A stretch of DNA of 17,652 nucleotides from Actinomycetes bacterium. Its GTDB lineage: Bacteria; Actinomycetota; Coriobacteriia; Anaerosomatales; JAJZPX01. The translations under genes were made by a program, and so were the position numbers. Under the pieces are notes generated by a model. The model was not told the origin of the DNA and did no database searches. It worked only from the letters and a program-made list of their open reading frames with translations. Positions 7,208-15,615 of the stretch are shown in pieces. The DNA lies in assembly GCA_021811025.1 (NCBI GenBank), contig JAJZPX010000007.1, positions 1 to 17,652 on the forward strand. The letters run 5' to 3'. The stretch's first letter is position 1; the number at the start of each line of letters is the position of its first letter.

Positions 7208-7229
7208 ACCGCGCTCGCGAAACCGTACG

Positions 7230-7274
7230 GCATCTTCCGGGCCGGGACCGTGCAGTCTCGCGCCCGGAAGATGC
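7230..7274 (+). terminator. 13-bp perfect inverted repeat after porB, probable terminator
   Basis: GCATCTTCCGGGC (7230-7242) and GCCCGGAAGATGC (7262-7274) are perfect inverted copies separated by 19 bases, starting 22 bp after the porB stop. A 13-bp stem at the end of an operon suggests transcript termination or 3' end protection, although no T-run follows. The right arm runs into the extended -10 of the next gene, so it might also act as an operator. Confidence 0.55.
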
Positions 7275-7280
7275 TAGAAT
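7272..7280 (+). promoter_or_regulatory. Extended -10 promoter for the PstS-like gene
   Basis: TGCTAGAAT combines the extended -10 TGn with TAGAAT, one mismatch from TATAAT. It lies 50 bp before the ATG of the lipoprotein gene. The -35 region is weak (TGCAGT, 7251-7256, 18-bp spacing), as is common for extended -10 promoters. Its TGC is also the last three bases of the preceding inverted repeat. Confidence 0.5.
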
Positions 7281-7298
7281 CTCCCGTGTGCCTTCTTC

Positions 7299-7327
7299 GG
7301 GGTTTCGGGGTTCGGGGAGAGGTCGGG
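7299..7327 (+). other. G-tract cluster in the leader, potential G-quadruplex
   Basis: Four G-runs (7299-7302, 7307-7310, 7314-7317, 7325-7327) are separated by 4, 3 and 7 bases, fitting the G3+N1-7 rule. The first part is three near-tandem copies of TTCGGGG (7296-7302, 7304-7310, 7311-7317). The cluster overlaps the probable SD (GGAGAGG, 7316-7322) and ends two bases before the ATG. Folding is not demonstrated. Confidence 0.4.
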
Positions 7328-7329
7328 AG

Positions 7330-8187
7330 ATGCGCGTCCTGAGAGCCGCTCTCGCTGCTGTCCTGGTTTCCGCCGTCCTTTCGGCCGGCTGTTCGGCCGC
7401 CACCGCTCCCTCGTCCGATACCAGCATCCCGTCGACCCGGCTGCGCGTTTCCGGCTCGGGCACCTGTCTTCCCCTGCTGCGCATCCTCACGCACGACTAC
7501 GGGGACAAGGCGGCGAGCTTCGTCTACCTGCCGGGCCTGCACTCTGGAGGCGGCATCAAAGGGGTCGCGAACGGCGATCTCGAGATCGGGGCGGTGTCAC
7601 GCGACCTCGAGCCGAGCGAGAGCGCGCTCGGCCTCCTGTACACCCTCTTCTCCAACGACGGGCTCGTGCTCGCCGTGCATCCGTCCGTCAAGATCCAGGG
7701 CCTCACGAGCCAGCAGGTGCGCGACATCTACTCGGGAGACGTCAGGAACTGGAAGCAGGTAGGCGGGCAGGACATGGCCGTCCACGTCCTGGACCGCAAC
7801 GAGGATGAGTCGGCGAAGATCATCCTCCGCAAGTTCGTCCTCGGCCCGCTGGGCAAGCCCGGCTCGGTCGTAGTGACGCCGGACGCGATCAAGCTCTACT
7901 ACGAGCCCGACATGGTCGAGGCGCTCACTTCGACTCCGGGGGCGATCGGCTACTTCTCCCTCGGCTACGGCCTTTCCGAGAACATACCGGTGACGTACCT
8001 GAAGCTCGATGGCGTTACCGCGAGCGTCGAGAACATCGAGAACGGCTCCTACAAAGTGATCAGGCCGCTCGGCGTGGTGCTGCCGAAGAACCCCGATCCG
8101 AAGGCGGCCCGTTTCGTGGAGTGGGCGTCCTCTGCGGAGGCCGCCACCATCATGAAGGAGCACGGCTACGCCCCGGCCAGAAGGTGA
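7330..8187 (+). CDS. PstS-like phosphate/anion-binding lipoprotein
   Basis: This 285-residue predicted extracytoplasmic solute-binding lipoprotein has an N-terminal signal, MRVLRAALAAVLVSAVLSAG, followed by the lipobox Cys21. The mature part resembles PstS-type phosphate-binding proteins: VSGSGTCLPLL (40-50) where the family has its first anion-binding loop, HSGGGIKGVANGDLEIGAVSRDL (71-93) corresponding to the GSGGGI...GASD region, and a periplasmic-binding-protein tail. The start is ATG 7330, seven bases after GGAGAGG. An in-frame GTG at 7288 gives a less typical signal. No pstC, pstA or pstB genes follow. Instead its stop lies 64 bp before a membrane HD-GYP gene, so it may serve sensing rather than uptake (inference). 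The exact ligand is unknown. Confidence 0.85.
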   Translation: MRVLRAALAAVLVSAVLSAGCSAATAPSSDTSIPSTRLRVSGSGTCLPLLRILTHDYGDKAASFVYLPGLHSGGGIKGVANGDLEIGAVSRDLEPSESALGLLYTLFSNDGLVLAVHPSVKIQGLTSQQVRDIYSGDVRNWKQVGGQDMAVHVLDRNEDESAKIILRKFVLGPLGKPGSVVVTPDAIKLYYEPDMVEALTSTPGAIGYFSLGYGLSENIPVTYLKLDGVTASVENIENGSYKVIRPLGVVLPKNPDPKAARFVEWASSAEAATIMKEHGYAPARR

Positions 8188-8251
8188 TCGGCGCCCGACG
8201 AGGCTCCTGCACCTCGTCCCGCATCTGCATCAGCAGATAGTCTTCCCGCTG

Positions 8252-10783
8252 ATGGCGGCGGCGCTGGTCGTCGCCGTCGTGGCGACCGCCGTCGGCGTCT
8301 CCGAGATGTCGAAGATCATGGGGAAGTGGATCGACGGCAACATGCGGCAGACCGCGGTCACCGTCGCGGCGAGGTTCGACGACGTCCGCAAGCAGCAGCT
8401 GGCGGACGCGTCGATGCTGGCAGAGGACGAGCGGCTGCAGGACGCCATCCAGGACGGCGGGGGGCGGCGGGGACCGGACGCATCCGCCGTCACGAAGTTC
8501 CTCGTGTCCGTCAAGCAGGCCGTGCCGCACGACAACCTGATGCTTCTGGACCGCGAAGGCGTCGTCATCGCCAGCACCGGCGGCCTGCACGTCCCCGTCG
8601 GCACGCAAGCGCTCTCGTCGCGGTACACGAAGTGGACGGGGCTCGCGATGGCGCTGACTACCTTCATGCGCCTGGGAGACCGCGAGACGCTGACGAGCTT
8701 CGGGCGCTGCGACGCGAACGGGGACTACACGCTGGCCGTCTCGGACGTGGTGGACGGGGAGTTCCTCGATCGCGTGCTGCGCGGCCTCGGCAGCGGCTTC
8801 GTCTACTTCGACGAGCAGGGCCGGTTCGTCGCGCGCTTCGTCGACCGGGAGGGCCTCGACGCGCGGGCGGCCGGGCAGCTCGAGGCGCGGCTCACGGACA
8901 GGGAGCCCGCTGTTGCGGCCGAGGCGGCGGGCAACGCGCCGTTCACCGACATCACGGTCGGATCGGAGCGCTACAAGCTGTTCGGCCGAGTGATCCGATT
9001 CCCGACCGAGAACGACCCGAGCGAGGGGGAAGCGCACATCGTCGCGGTCGTGAACACGAACGTGCAGGAGCAGGCGGGAGACACGACCTTGCGCCTCATC
9101 GCGTTCTGGTCCGTGCTCGCCGTCGTCATCCTGACGGCCTTCGGGCTGTTCGTCGCGCGGCGCGTCTCGGCCCCGCTCACCGATCTGAGCCTCGTCGTGC
9201 GCCGAGTGGCCGAAGGGGACTTCGACCAGAAGGTAGGCGTCGGCGGCAGCAACGAGATCGCAGACCTCGGCCGGAGCTTCAACCAGATGACGGAGTCGTT
9301 GAAGCAGCGGACCGAGTCGATCACGAAGAAGGTCCTCGAGCTCGCGACCCTCTACGAGATGAGCCGCGCGCTCGGCTCGACGCTCGAGCTCGACGTGCTC
9401 CTGGACTCCGTGCTCGACTCGGCCCTTCGCATCTTCAACGTCGAGAGCGGATACATCGTGCTGCGGGACCGCGACACCGAGCAGCTGCTGCTGAAGGCGT
9501 GGCGCGGGATGGCCGGCGCCCATCCCGACGAGCGCGCGCTGCGCAGCTCGATGTGTGAGTGGGTGTGCCGCGAGGGCCGGCCGCTCATCTACAACCCGCC
9601 GACGGAGGGCGAGACGGGCGCCGGGCAGATCGACAACATCACCGGTGCCACCGCCGCCCTGTGCGTCCCGCTCATCAGCAACGAGGGCATCATCGGCGCG
9701 GTGACCGTCGGGAGCAGGGACGGGGACTTCCGGTTCACCAGCGACGACGTGCGCCTGCTCTCCACCATCGCCAACCACGCCACGATCGCCGTCGGCAACA
9801 TCGAGCTGTTCTCGTCGCTGCAGGACGCCTACATCGCGACCGTCCGGGCCCTTGCCGCGGCGGTCGACGCGAAGGACCCGTACACACGCGGGCACTCGGA
9901 CCGGGTCGCCATGTACGCGATGGCGATCGCCGAGAAGCTCGACCTCTCGGCCGAGCAGCGCACGGCGCTGGAGATGGCGGCGTACCTGCACGACATCGGC
10001 AAGATAGGCATCCGCGAGGAGATCCTGCTCAAGCCCGGCAAGCTCACTGACCCCGAGATGGCGCAGATGCGGCACCATCCCCTCATCGGCGCGAACATCC
10101 TCAAACCGGTCGCGTTCCCGTGGGCGATCGCGCCGGTCGTGCGTCACCATCACGAGCACTGGGACGGGAGGGGATACCCGGCCGGGCTGAGGGGCGAGGA
10201 GATCCCGCTGCTCGCGCGTGTCCTGGCCGTGGCCGACAGCTACGAGGCGATGACGTCGGACCGGCCCTACCGCCGCGCTCGCTCGCCCGAGGAGGGCATC
10301 GCCGAGCTCAAGCGCTGCTCCGGCACGCAGTTCGACCCGCGCATCGTGGACGCCTTCGTCAGCGTGCTGAAGTCGATCGAGCGCGACCGCGAGGCGATCG
10401 GCGCGCAGGTGCCGCAAGACGTGCAGACCGACGAGGCGCGGGCGATCTTCGTCGCCATCTGCGACGGCATGCTCGCGAGCTTCCGGCGGCTCGGCGGGCC
10501 GCGGCTGTCGTCGAACCTCGAGTCCGACCTCAACCGCTACTTCTCGGCCGAAAGCCTTCCCTTCACGTTCTCGGGAGGCCGTCTCACGTCGAGGTGGAAC
10601 GGAGCGGCCGATCGCGACGGGGAGCTGGCGGAGATGCGCCGGGCGCTCGGCGCGCTCGCCGACGGGATGGCGCGCACCTCGGGCACGAGCCTCGTCGACG
10701 GCTTCTACGCCGACGCGCTCGGCGGCCTCTCGGTGCGCATGCGCGTGCTCGCCGACACCGTGCAGCTCTACCGCAAGCCCTGA
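8252..10783 (+). CDS. Membrane Cache-HAMP-GAF-HD-GYP protein, predicted c-di-GMP phosphodiesterase
   Basis: HD-GYP domains hydrolyse cyclic-di-GMP (some act on cGAMP). Domains over 843 residues: TM helix (1-17), extracytoplasmic Cache-like sensor (about 25-275), second TM (282-302), HAMP (303-355), GAF (about 375-520) and HD-GYP (about 525-705). Catalytic signatures are intact: His548, HDIGK (580-584), HHHEHWDGRGYP (632-643) and AVADSYEAM (659-667). A C-terminal region of about 120 residues (725-843) matches no domain I recognise. The start is uncertain. ATG 8252 has no SD and would begin inside the first TM helix. The frame stays open upstream without ATG/GTG/TTG, while a GTG overlapping the previous stop (8184) is in another frame. 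The gene is probably cotranscribed with the PstS-like gene. Confidence 0.9.
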   Translation: MAAALVVAVVATAVGVSEMSKIMGKWIDGNMRQTAVTVAARFDDVRKQQLADASMLAEDERLQDAIQDGGGRRGPDASAVTKFLVSVKQAVPHDNLMLLDREGVVIASTGGLHVPVGTQALSSRYTKWTGLAMALTTFMRLGDRETLTSFGRCDANGDYTLAVSDVVDGEFLDRVLRGLGSGFVYFDEQGRFVARFVDREGLDARAAGQLEARLTDREPAVAAEAAGNAPFTDITVGSERYKLFGRVIRFPTENDPSEGEAHIVAVVNTNVQEQAGDTTLRLIAFWSVLAVVILTAFGLFVARRVSAPLTDLSLVVRRVAEGDFDQKVGVGGSNEIADLGRSFNQMTESLKQRTESITKKVLELATLYEMSRALGSTLELDVLLDSVLDSALRIFNVESGYIVLRDRDTEQLLLKAWRGMAGAHPDERALRSSMCEWVCREGRPLIYNPPTEGETGAGQIDNITGATAALCVPLISNEGIIGAVTVGSRDGDFRFTSDDVRLLSTIANHATIAVGNIELFSSLQDAYIATVRALAAAVDAKDPYTRGHSDRVAMYAMAIAEKLDLSAEQRTALEMAAYLHDIGKIGIREEILLKPGKLTDPEMAQMRHHPLIGANILKPVAFPWAIAPVVRHHHEHWDGRGYPAGLRGEEIPLLARVLAVADSYEAMTSDRPYRRARSPEEGIAELKRCSGTQFDPRIVDAFVSVLKSIERDREAIGAQVPQDVQTDEARAIFVAICDGMLASFRRLGGPRLSSNLESDLNRYFSAESLPFTFSGGRLTSRWNGAADRDGELAEMRRALGALADGMARTSGTSLVDGFYADALGGLSVRMRVLADTVQLYRKP

Positions 10784-10795
10784 GGCAGGGCCTCA
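10777..10795 (+). terminator. Overlapping small hairpins at the HD-GYP stop codon
   Basis: Two perfect, mutually exclusive 6-bp hairpins overlap here: GCCCTG/CAGGGC (10777-10782 with 10786-10791, loop AGG) and TGAGGC/GCCTCA (10781-10786 with 10790-10795, loop AGG). They include the stop codon. Neither has a T-tract. A weak termination or processing role is possible. Confidence 0.3.
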
Positions 10796-10817
10796 CCGAA
10801 TCGCGTACACTATGCCA

Positions 10818-10961
10818 CGAGCGGACTGAAGCCGCTCGTGGCCCGGCGGTTCCAGCTGACTCGCTACGCTCGCAGCTGAACCCCCGACGCGAGCGGACTG
10901 AAGCCGCTCGTGGCCCGGCGGTTCCAGCTGACTCGCTACGCTCGCAGCTGAACCCCCGACG
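10818..10961. repeat. Perfect 72-bp tandem duplication of an intergenic hairpin element
   Basis: Positions 10818-10889 and 10890-10961 are identical over all 72 bases, giving exactly two tandem copies. Each unit has two stem-loops. The first is CGAGCGG/CCGCTCG; in copy one flanking bases extend it to 11 bp (10814-10824 with 10832-10842). The second is GGTTC(C)AGCTG with CAGCTGAACC (10848-10858 and 10873-10882) around a 14-base loop. The 18-base core at 10860-10877 differs by one base from 3983-4000 after recR. The open frames crossing it carry 24-residue repeats only as a by-product of the 72-bp period, so it is treated as non-coding. Confidence 0.85.
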
Positions 10962-11013
10962 GACTCCGGTCCGGCCCGTTGTCCGTATCCTCTTCCGGGA
11001 GGCTTCGAGTTCC

Positions 11014-12276
<1,263 letters not shown>

Positions 12277-12279
12277 CGG

Positions 12280-13305
12280 ATGGCGTGGGACCGACGCATG
12301 CCCGAGCGACCCGTCGTCGCGGTGGCCGGCGCCACCGGGGCGGTAGGGCGCGAGATGCTGAAAGTGCTCGAGCAGAGGGCCTTCCCGGCGTCGCGCGTGG
12401 TGGCGCTGGCGTCCTCGCGGTCCGCCGGCAAGAGGGTCCCGTTCGCCGGCGGAGAGCTCGTCGTCGAGGAGATGACGCCCGCGAGCTTCGAGGGCGTCGA
12501 CGTCGCGCTGTTCTCGGCCGGCGCGTCGACAAGCAAGCAGTTCAGGGACGCGGTGACGGGCGCCGGTGCCGTCATGATCGACAACTCCTCGGCGTTCCGG
12601 ATGGACGAGGACGTGCCGCTCGTGGTGCCGGAGGTCAACGCGGAGGACCTGGCGTGGCACTCGGGCGTCGTCGCTAACCCCAACTGCTCGACGATCCAGA
12701 TGGTGGTGGCGCTGGGGCCGCTCGCGGGCCTCGCGCCGATGAAGCGCGTGGTCGTCTCCACCTACCAGGCCGCTTCAGGTGCTGGCCAGGCCGCGATGGA
12801 CGAACTGTACGACCAGACGCGCGGCTTCCTCGAGGGCCGCGAGCTGGTGCCGCAGGCGTTCGCTCACCGCATCGCGTTCAACTGCATCCCGCAGATCGAC
12901 GTCTTCCTCGACGACGGCTCCACGAAGGAGGAGTGGAAGATGGTCGTCGAGACGCGCAAGATCATGCACCTGCCCGGCCTTGCCGTGACGGCCAACTGCG
13001 TCCGGGTGCCCGTGCTCCGCTGCCATTCCGAGGCGGTGAACGTCGAGTTCGAGGCTCCCGTCGACCTCGCCGGGGCTCGCGCGGCGCTCGAGGCGGCGCC
13101 GGGCGTGCGGCTGCTCGACGACCCGGCCGGGAAGCTCTACCCGATGCCGGCGATGCTGGAAGGGACCGACGACACGTACGTCGGCAGGCTTCGTGCTGAC
13201 GTCTCTGTCGAGCACGGGCTCGCGTTCTGGGTGGTGGCCGACCAGTTGCGGAAGGGCGCCGCGCTGAACGCCGTACAGATAGCGGAAGCGCTCGTCGGCA
13301 GGTAA
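12280..13305 (+). CDS. asd: Aspartate-semialdehyde dehydrogenase
   Basis: This enzyme reduces L-aspartyl-4-phosphate, the LysC product, to aspartate semialdehyde with NADPH, the branch point of lysine/diaminopimelate and threonine/methionine synthesis. The 341-residue sequence has the nucleotide-binding VAVAGATGAVGREML (13-27), DNSSAFRM (101-108), the catalytic cysteine in NPNCSTIQ (Cys136), the substrate stretch STYQAASGAGQAAM (160-173), and the active-site histidine in RVPVLRCHSEAVNVEF (His249). The usual RVPVxxGHS motif reads RCHS here. The chosen start, ATG 12280, follows a strong purine-rich SD (GGAGGGGAGGAG, 12262-12273) that lies across the lysC end. ATG 12298 is the alternative. No terminator is evident afterwards. 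Confidence 0.97.
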   Translation: MAWDRRMPERPVVAVAGATGAVGREMLKVLEQRAFPASRVVALASSRSAGKRVPFAGGELVVEEMTPASFEGVDVALFSAGASTSKQFRDAVTGAGAVMIDNSSAFRMDEDVPLVVPEVNAEDLAWHSGVVANPNCSTIQMVVALGPLAGLAPMKRVVVSTYQAASGAGQAAMDELYDQTRGFLEGRELVPQAFAHRIAFNCIPQIDVFLDDGSTKEEWKMVVETRKIMHLPGLAVTANCVRVPVLRCHSEAVNVEFEAPVDLAGARAALEAAPGVRLLDDPAGKLYPMPAMLEGTDDTYVGRLRADVSVEHGLAFWVVADQLRKGAALNAVQIAEALVGR

Positions 13306-13345
13306 CATCGGCGTGACGGAGAAATCGCGCGAGGGGGGCGTCGCG

Positions 13346-13382
13346 CGGAGATCTATCACGAGCCATGAGGCGAGGATCTCCG
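13346..13382 (+). promoter_or_regulatory. Hairpin touching the response-regulator ribosome binding site
   Basis: CGGAGATC (13346-13353) and GATCTCCG (13375-13382) are perfect 8-bp inverted copies with a 21-base loop. The right arm shares one base with the SD GGGAGG (13382-13387). The loop contains an alternative in-frame ATG (13365). It may influence translation or be a binding site for a dimeric regulator. The 86-bp gap upstream also has TCGCGCG at 13325-13331 and 13341-13347. Confidence 0.35.
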
Positions 13383-13391
13383 GGAGGCAAA

Positions 13392-14072
13392 ATGAGTGAA
13401 GCTGACATCATGATCGTCGAGGACGATGCGACGATCGCCCGGTTCGTCGAGCTGGAGCTCATGCACGCGGGCTTCGACGTCCGCCGCACCGACAATGGGG
13501 CGGACGCCCTCGAGCTCTTCACCCAGAAGCAGCCCGATCTCATCATCCTCGACCTCATGCTGCCCGGCATCGACGGCCTCGACGTCGCCCGTGCGATCAG
13601 GCAGCGCGGTTCCGAGGCGCCGATCCTCATGCTCACGGCGCGCGCGACGACCGAGGACGCGGTCAACGGCTTCGAGGCCGGGGCGGACGACTACCTCCGC
13701 AAGCCGTTCGAGATCCCCGAGCTGCTCTCGCGCGTGCGAGCGTTGCTGAAGCGCACCACGCGGGAGCGCCCGACGACTACCTTCGCCGCGTCCGGGATCG
13801 AGGTCGACACCGACAAGCGCCAGGCCACGACCGACGGTGCGGTGCTGGACCTCACCGCGAAGGAGTTCGACCTGCTCGTCTACCTCGTCGGCAACGCCGG
13901 GCGCGTGGTGCCGCGCGAGGAGATCCTCAACGCGGTCTGGGGGACCCAGCGTCCGAGCGACAGCAACGTGATCGAGGTCTTCGTGTGCCACCTTCGCAGC
14001 AAGATCGGCGATCGCGACAATCGGGTCATCCAGACCATACGGGGAGTCGGGTACTTCTTCGCCAGGGGATAG
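13392..14072 (+). CDS. OmpR/PhoB-family response regulator
   Basis: This cytoplasmic transcription factor is controlled by phosphorylation. The 226-residue protein has a receiver domain (about 4-118) with the acidic pair Glu10-Asp11, phospho-acceptor Asp54 in ILDLMLPG, Thr82 in MLTARA and Lys104 in RKPF. A winged-helix DNA-binding domain follows (about 130-224), containing LDLTAKEFDLLVYL, a VVPREEILNAVWG recognition region, VIEVFVCHLRSKIG and the closing TIRGVGYFF. The start ATG 13392 has GGGAGG four bases upstream, better than the in-frame ATG 13365. The histidine kinase gene begins 4 bp after its stop, so the pair is cotranscribed and almost certainly cognate. Targets cannot be told from the sequence; no phosphate genes beyond the PstS-like protein are present to support PhoB. 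Confidence 0.95.
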   Translation: MSEADIMIVEDDATIARFVELELMHAGFDVRRTDNGADALELFTQKQPDLIILDLMLPGIDGLDVARAIRQRGSEAPILMLTARATTEDAVNGFEAGADDYLRKPFEIPELLSRVRALLKRTTRERPTTTFAASGIEVDTDKRQATTDGAVLDLTAKEFDLLVYLVGNAGRVVPREEILNAVWGTQRPSDSNVIEVFVCHLRSKIGDRDNRVIQTIRGVGYFFARG

Positions 14073-14076
14073 GCCT

Positions 14077-15597
14077 TTGCGTCTCACGTCGTTCCGAACC
14101 CGCGTACTCGTACTCGCGATAGCCTTCTCGGTGCTCCTCATCGGGTCGGTCCTCATCACGGCTTACTTCGTCGTGTCGGGCGGGATGTCGCGCGTCGCCG
14201 AAGACACCGTGCTCGGGCTGTCGCGGCAGGCCGTCAAGCTGACCCGCGACCGGGTGGTGAGCTCGCAGAAGACCGCGGCGGCCGAGATACCCGAATCCGA
14301 CGCGGCGTCGCAGCACCGCCGGCTCACTCGCGCCCAGAACCTCTTCCAGGCCGCGCTTCCGGAGCTGTTCCGGACGGGGATGTCCGAGGGCGAGTTCGCG
14401 TTCTACGCCCCCGGCGACCTCTCGACGCCTGAATGGTCGACGGACCGGCGGACGGACACGCAGGTGGAGACGATCGCGCGAGAGCGGGCGCTGCGCCTGC
14501 TCACGTCTACCGTGAGCGTCAGCGGCGGCGGGAGCGGGCTGTCCGGCCTGTTCAGCCGGGCCCAGCTCGGCCTGTACACCGTCCACGTGCCGATCGACGT
14601 CCCGGACGGGTCCCGGTGGGTGCTCGACGTCACGTACGTCCCGTTCCGCGAGGAGCAGACGATCGACGCCATCCGCGCGCCGATGCTCGTGCTGGCGCTC
14701 GTCGGCACGGCCCTGGCGATCGCGATGATGCAGATGTCGATGGGGTGGGTCCTCAAGCTCGTCGACGAGCTCAGGGTCGCCGCCGACTCGATCGACGCGG
14801 GGCAGCTCGACGTTCGCCTCCCGGCCGAGGGGCAGCACGAGATCGGTGACCTCGCCCGGTCGCTCAACCATCTCATCGAGCGTCTTCGCAGGCGTGCCGA
14901 CGCGCAGACGCGGTTCATCGCGGACGCGAGCCACGAGCTCGCCACGCCTGTCGCGGGGATCCGCGGCTACATCAACATCCTGAGAGCCTGGGGGGCGGAG
15001 GACGACGCCGTTCGCGAGGAGGCGGTGCGGGCGATCGACCGCGAGTCGCGCAGGATGGCCCGCCTCACCACGGAGCTGCTCTCGCTCATCCGCACGGACG
15101 AGGACACGACGTGCCGCCGAATGCGCGTGGACGTCAACGCGCTGAGCCGTGAGGCGCTCGCCGCGGCCGCCACGCGCTATCTCGACAAGGGGCTGGAGTT
15201 CGAGGGCCCCGAGGAAGGGCCGCTCGTGGCGATGAACGACCGCGACAAGATCGAGGAGTTCATGCACATCCTCGTCGACAACGCGGCGAAATACACGCCG
15301 CCCGGAGGCACCGTGCGCGTGCAGACCTGGCGGCGGCGGGACTCGGTGGTGATCGAGGTCGCAGACACCGGCGTGGGAATCCCCGAGAAGGACCTCCCGA
15401 ACATCTTCGACCGCTTCTACCGCAGCGACGCCTCCCGCAGCAAGGAGACGGGCGGGTTCGGTCTCGGGCTGGCCATCGCGAAGCGGATGGTGGAGGTCTG
15501 CGGCGGGACGATCGAGGTCAAGAGCGCCGTGGACGAGGGGACCTCGTTCACCATTCGCATCCCCAGAGAGGTCGCCGCGAGCCCGCATCGGCTGTGA
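14077..15597 (+). CDS. Sensor histidine kinase (HAMP-HisKA-HATPase)
   Basis: This is the 506-residue membrane kinase partner of the preceding regulator. TM helix 1 spans about 9-34 and TM2 about 201-222. Between them lies an extracytoplasmic sensor of about 165 residues that I do not recognise. A HAMP domain (about 223-275) is followed by HisKA with phospho-acceptor His286 in FIADASHELATPVAGIRGYI. The ATPase domain shows an N-box (Asn402 in VDNAAKYTPPG), G1 DTGVGIP (430-436), an F-box in IFDRFYRSD and G2 GFGLGLA (460-466). All catalytic boxes are intact. The start is TTG 14077, four bases after the regulator stop, with AGGGGAT overlapping that stop. No in-frame ATG occurs before the first TM helix. 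Signal unknown. Confidence 0.95.
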   Translation: MRLTSFRTRVLVLAIAFSVLLIGSVLITAYFVVSGGMSRVAEDTVLGLSRQAVKLTRDRVVSSQKTAAAEIPESDAASQHRRLTRAQNLFQAALPELFRTGMSEGEFAFYAPGDLSTPEWSTDRRTDTQVETIARERALRLLTSTVSVSGGGSGLSGLFSRAQLGLYTVHVPIDVPDGSRWVLDVTYVPFREEQTIDAIRAPMLVLALVGTALAIAMMQMSMGWVLKLVDELRVAADSIDAGQLDVRLPAEGQHEIGDLARSLNHLIERLRRRADAQTRFIADASHELATPVAGIRGYINILRAWGAEDDAVREEAVRAIDRESRRMARLTTELLSLIRTDEDTTCRRMRVDVNALSREALAAAATRYLDKGLEFEGPEEGPLVAMNDRDKIEEFMHILVDNAAKYTPPGGTVRVQTWRRRDSVVIEVADTGVGIPEKDLPNIFDRFYRSDASRSKETGGFGLGLAIAKRMVEVCGGTIEVKSAVDEGTSFTIRIPREVAASPHRL

Positions 15598-15615
15598 CCT
15601 TCGTCACGATTCCTC

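Noticed and set aside
8150..10417. A 755-codon minus-strand open frame opposite the first HD-GYP gene
   Set aside because: The plus strand has intact Cache, HAMP, GAF and HD-GYP motifs. The minus frame is a compositional shadow.
10818..10961. CRISPR array or direct-repeat phage array
   Set aside because: There are only two copies, directly abutting without spacers, and internally structured as hairpins.
10962..11013. Lysine riboswitch before lysC
   Set aside because: Only 52 bases separate the repeat from the GTG start, too short for a lysine riboswitch, and no conserved riboswitch core is seen.
13392..15597. Naming the two-component pair PhoB-PhoR because of the PstS-like gene nearby
   Set aside because: lysC-asd and an HD-GYP gene separate them, the sensor domain is not recognisably PhoR-like, and no pst or phoU genes are present.
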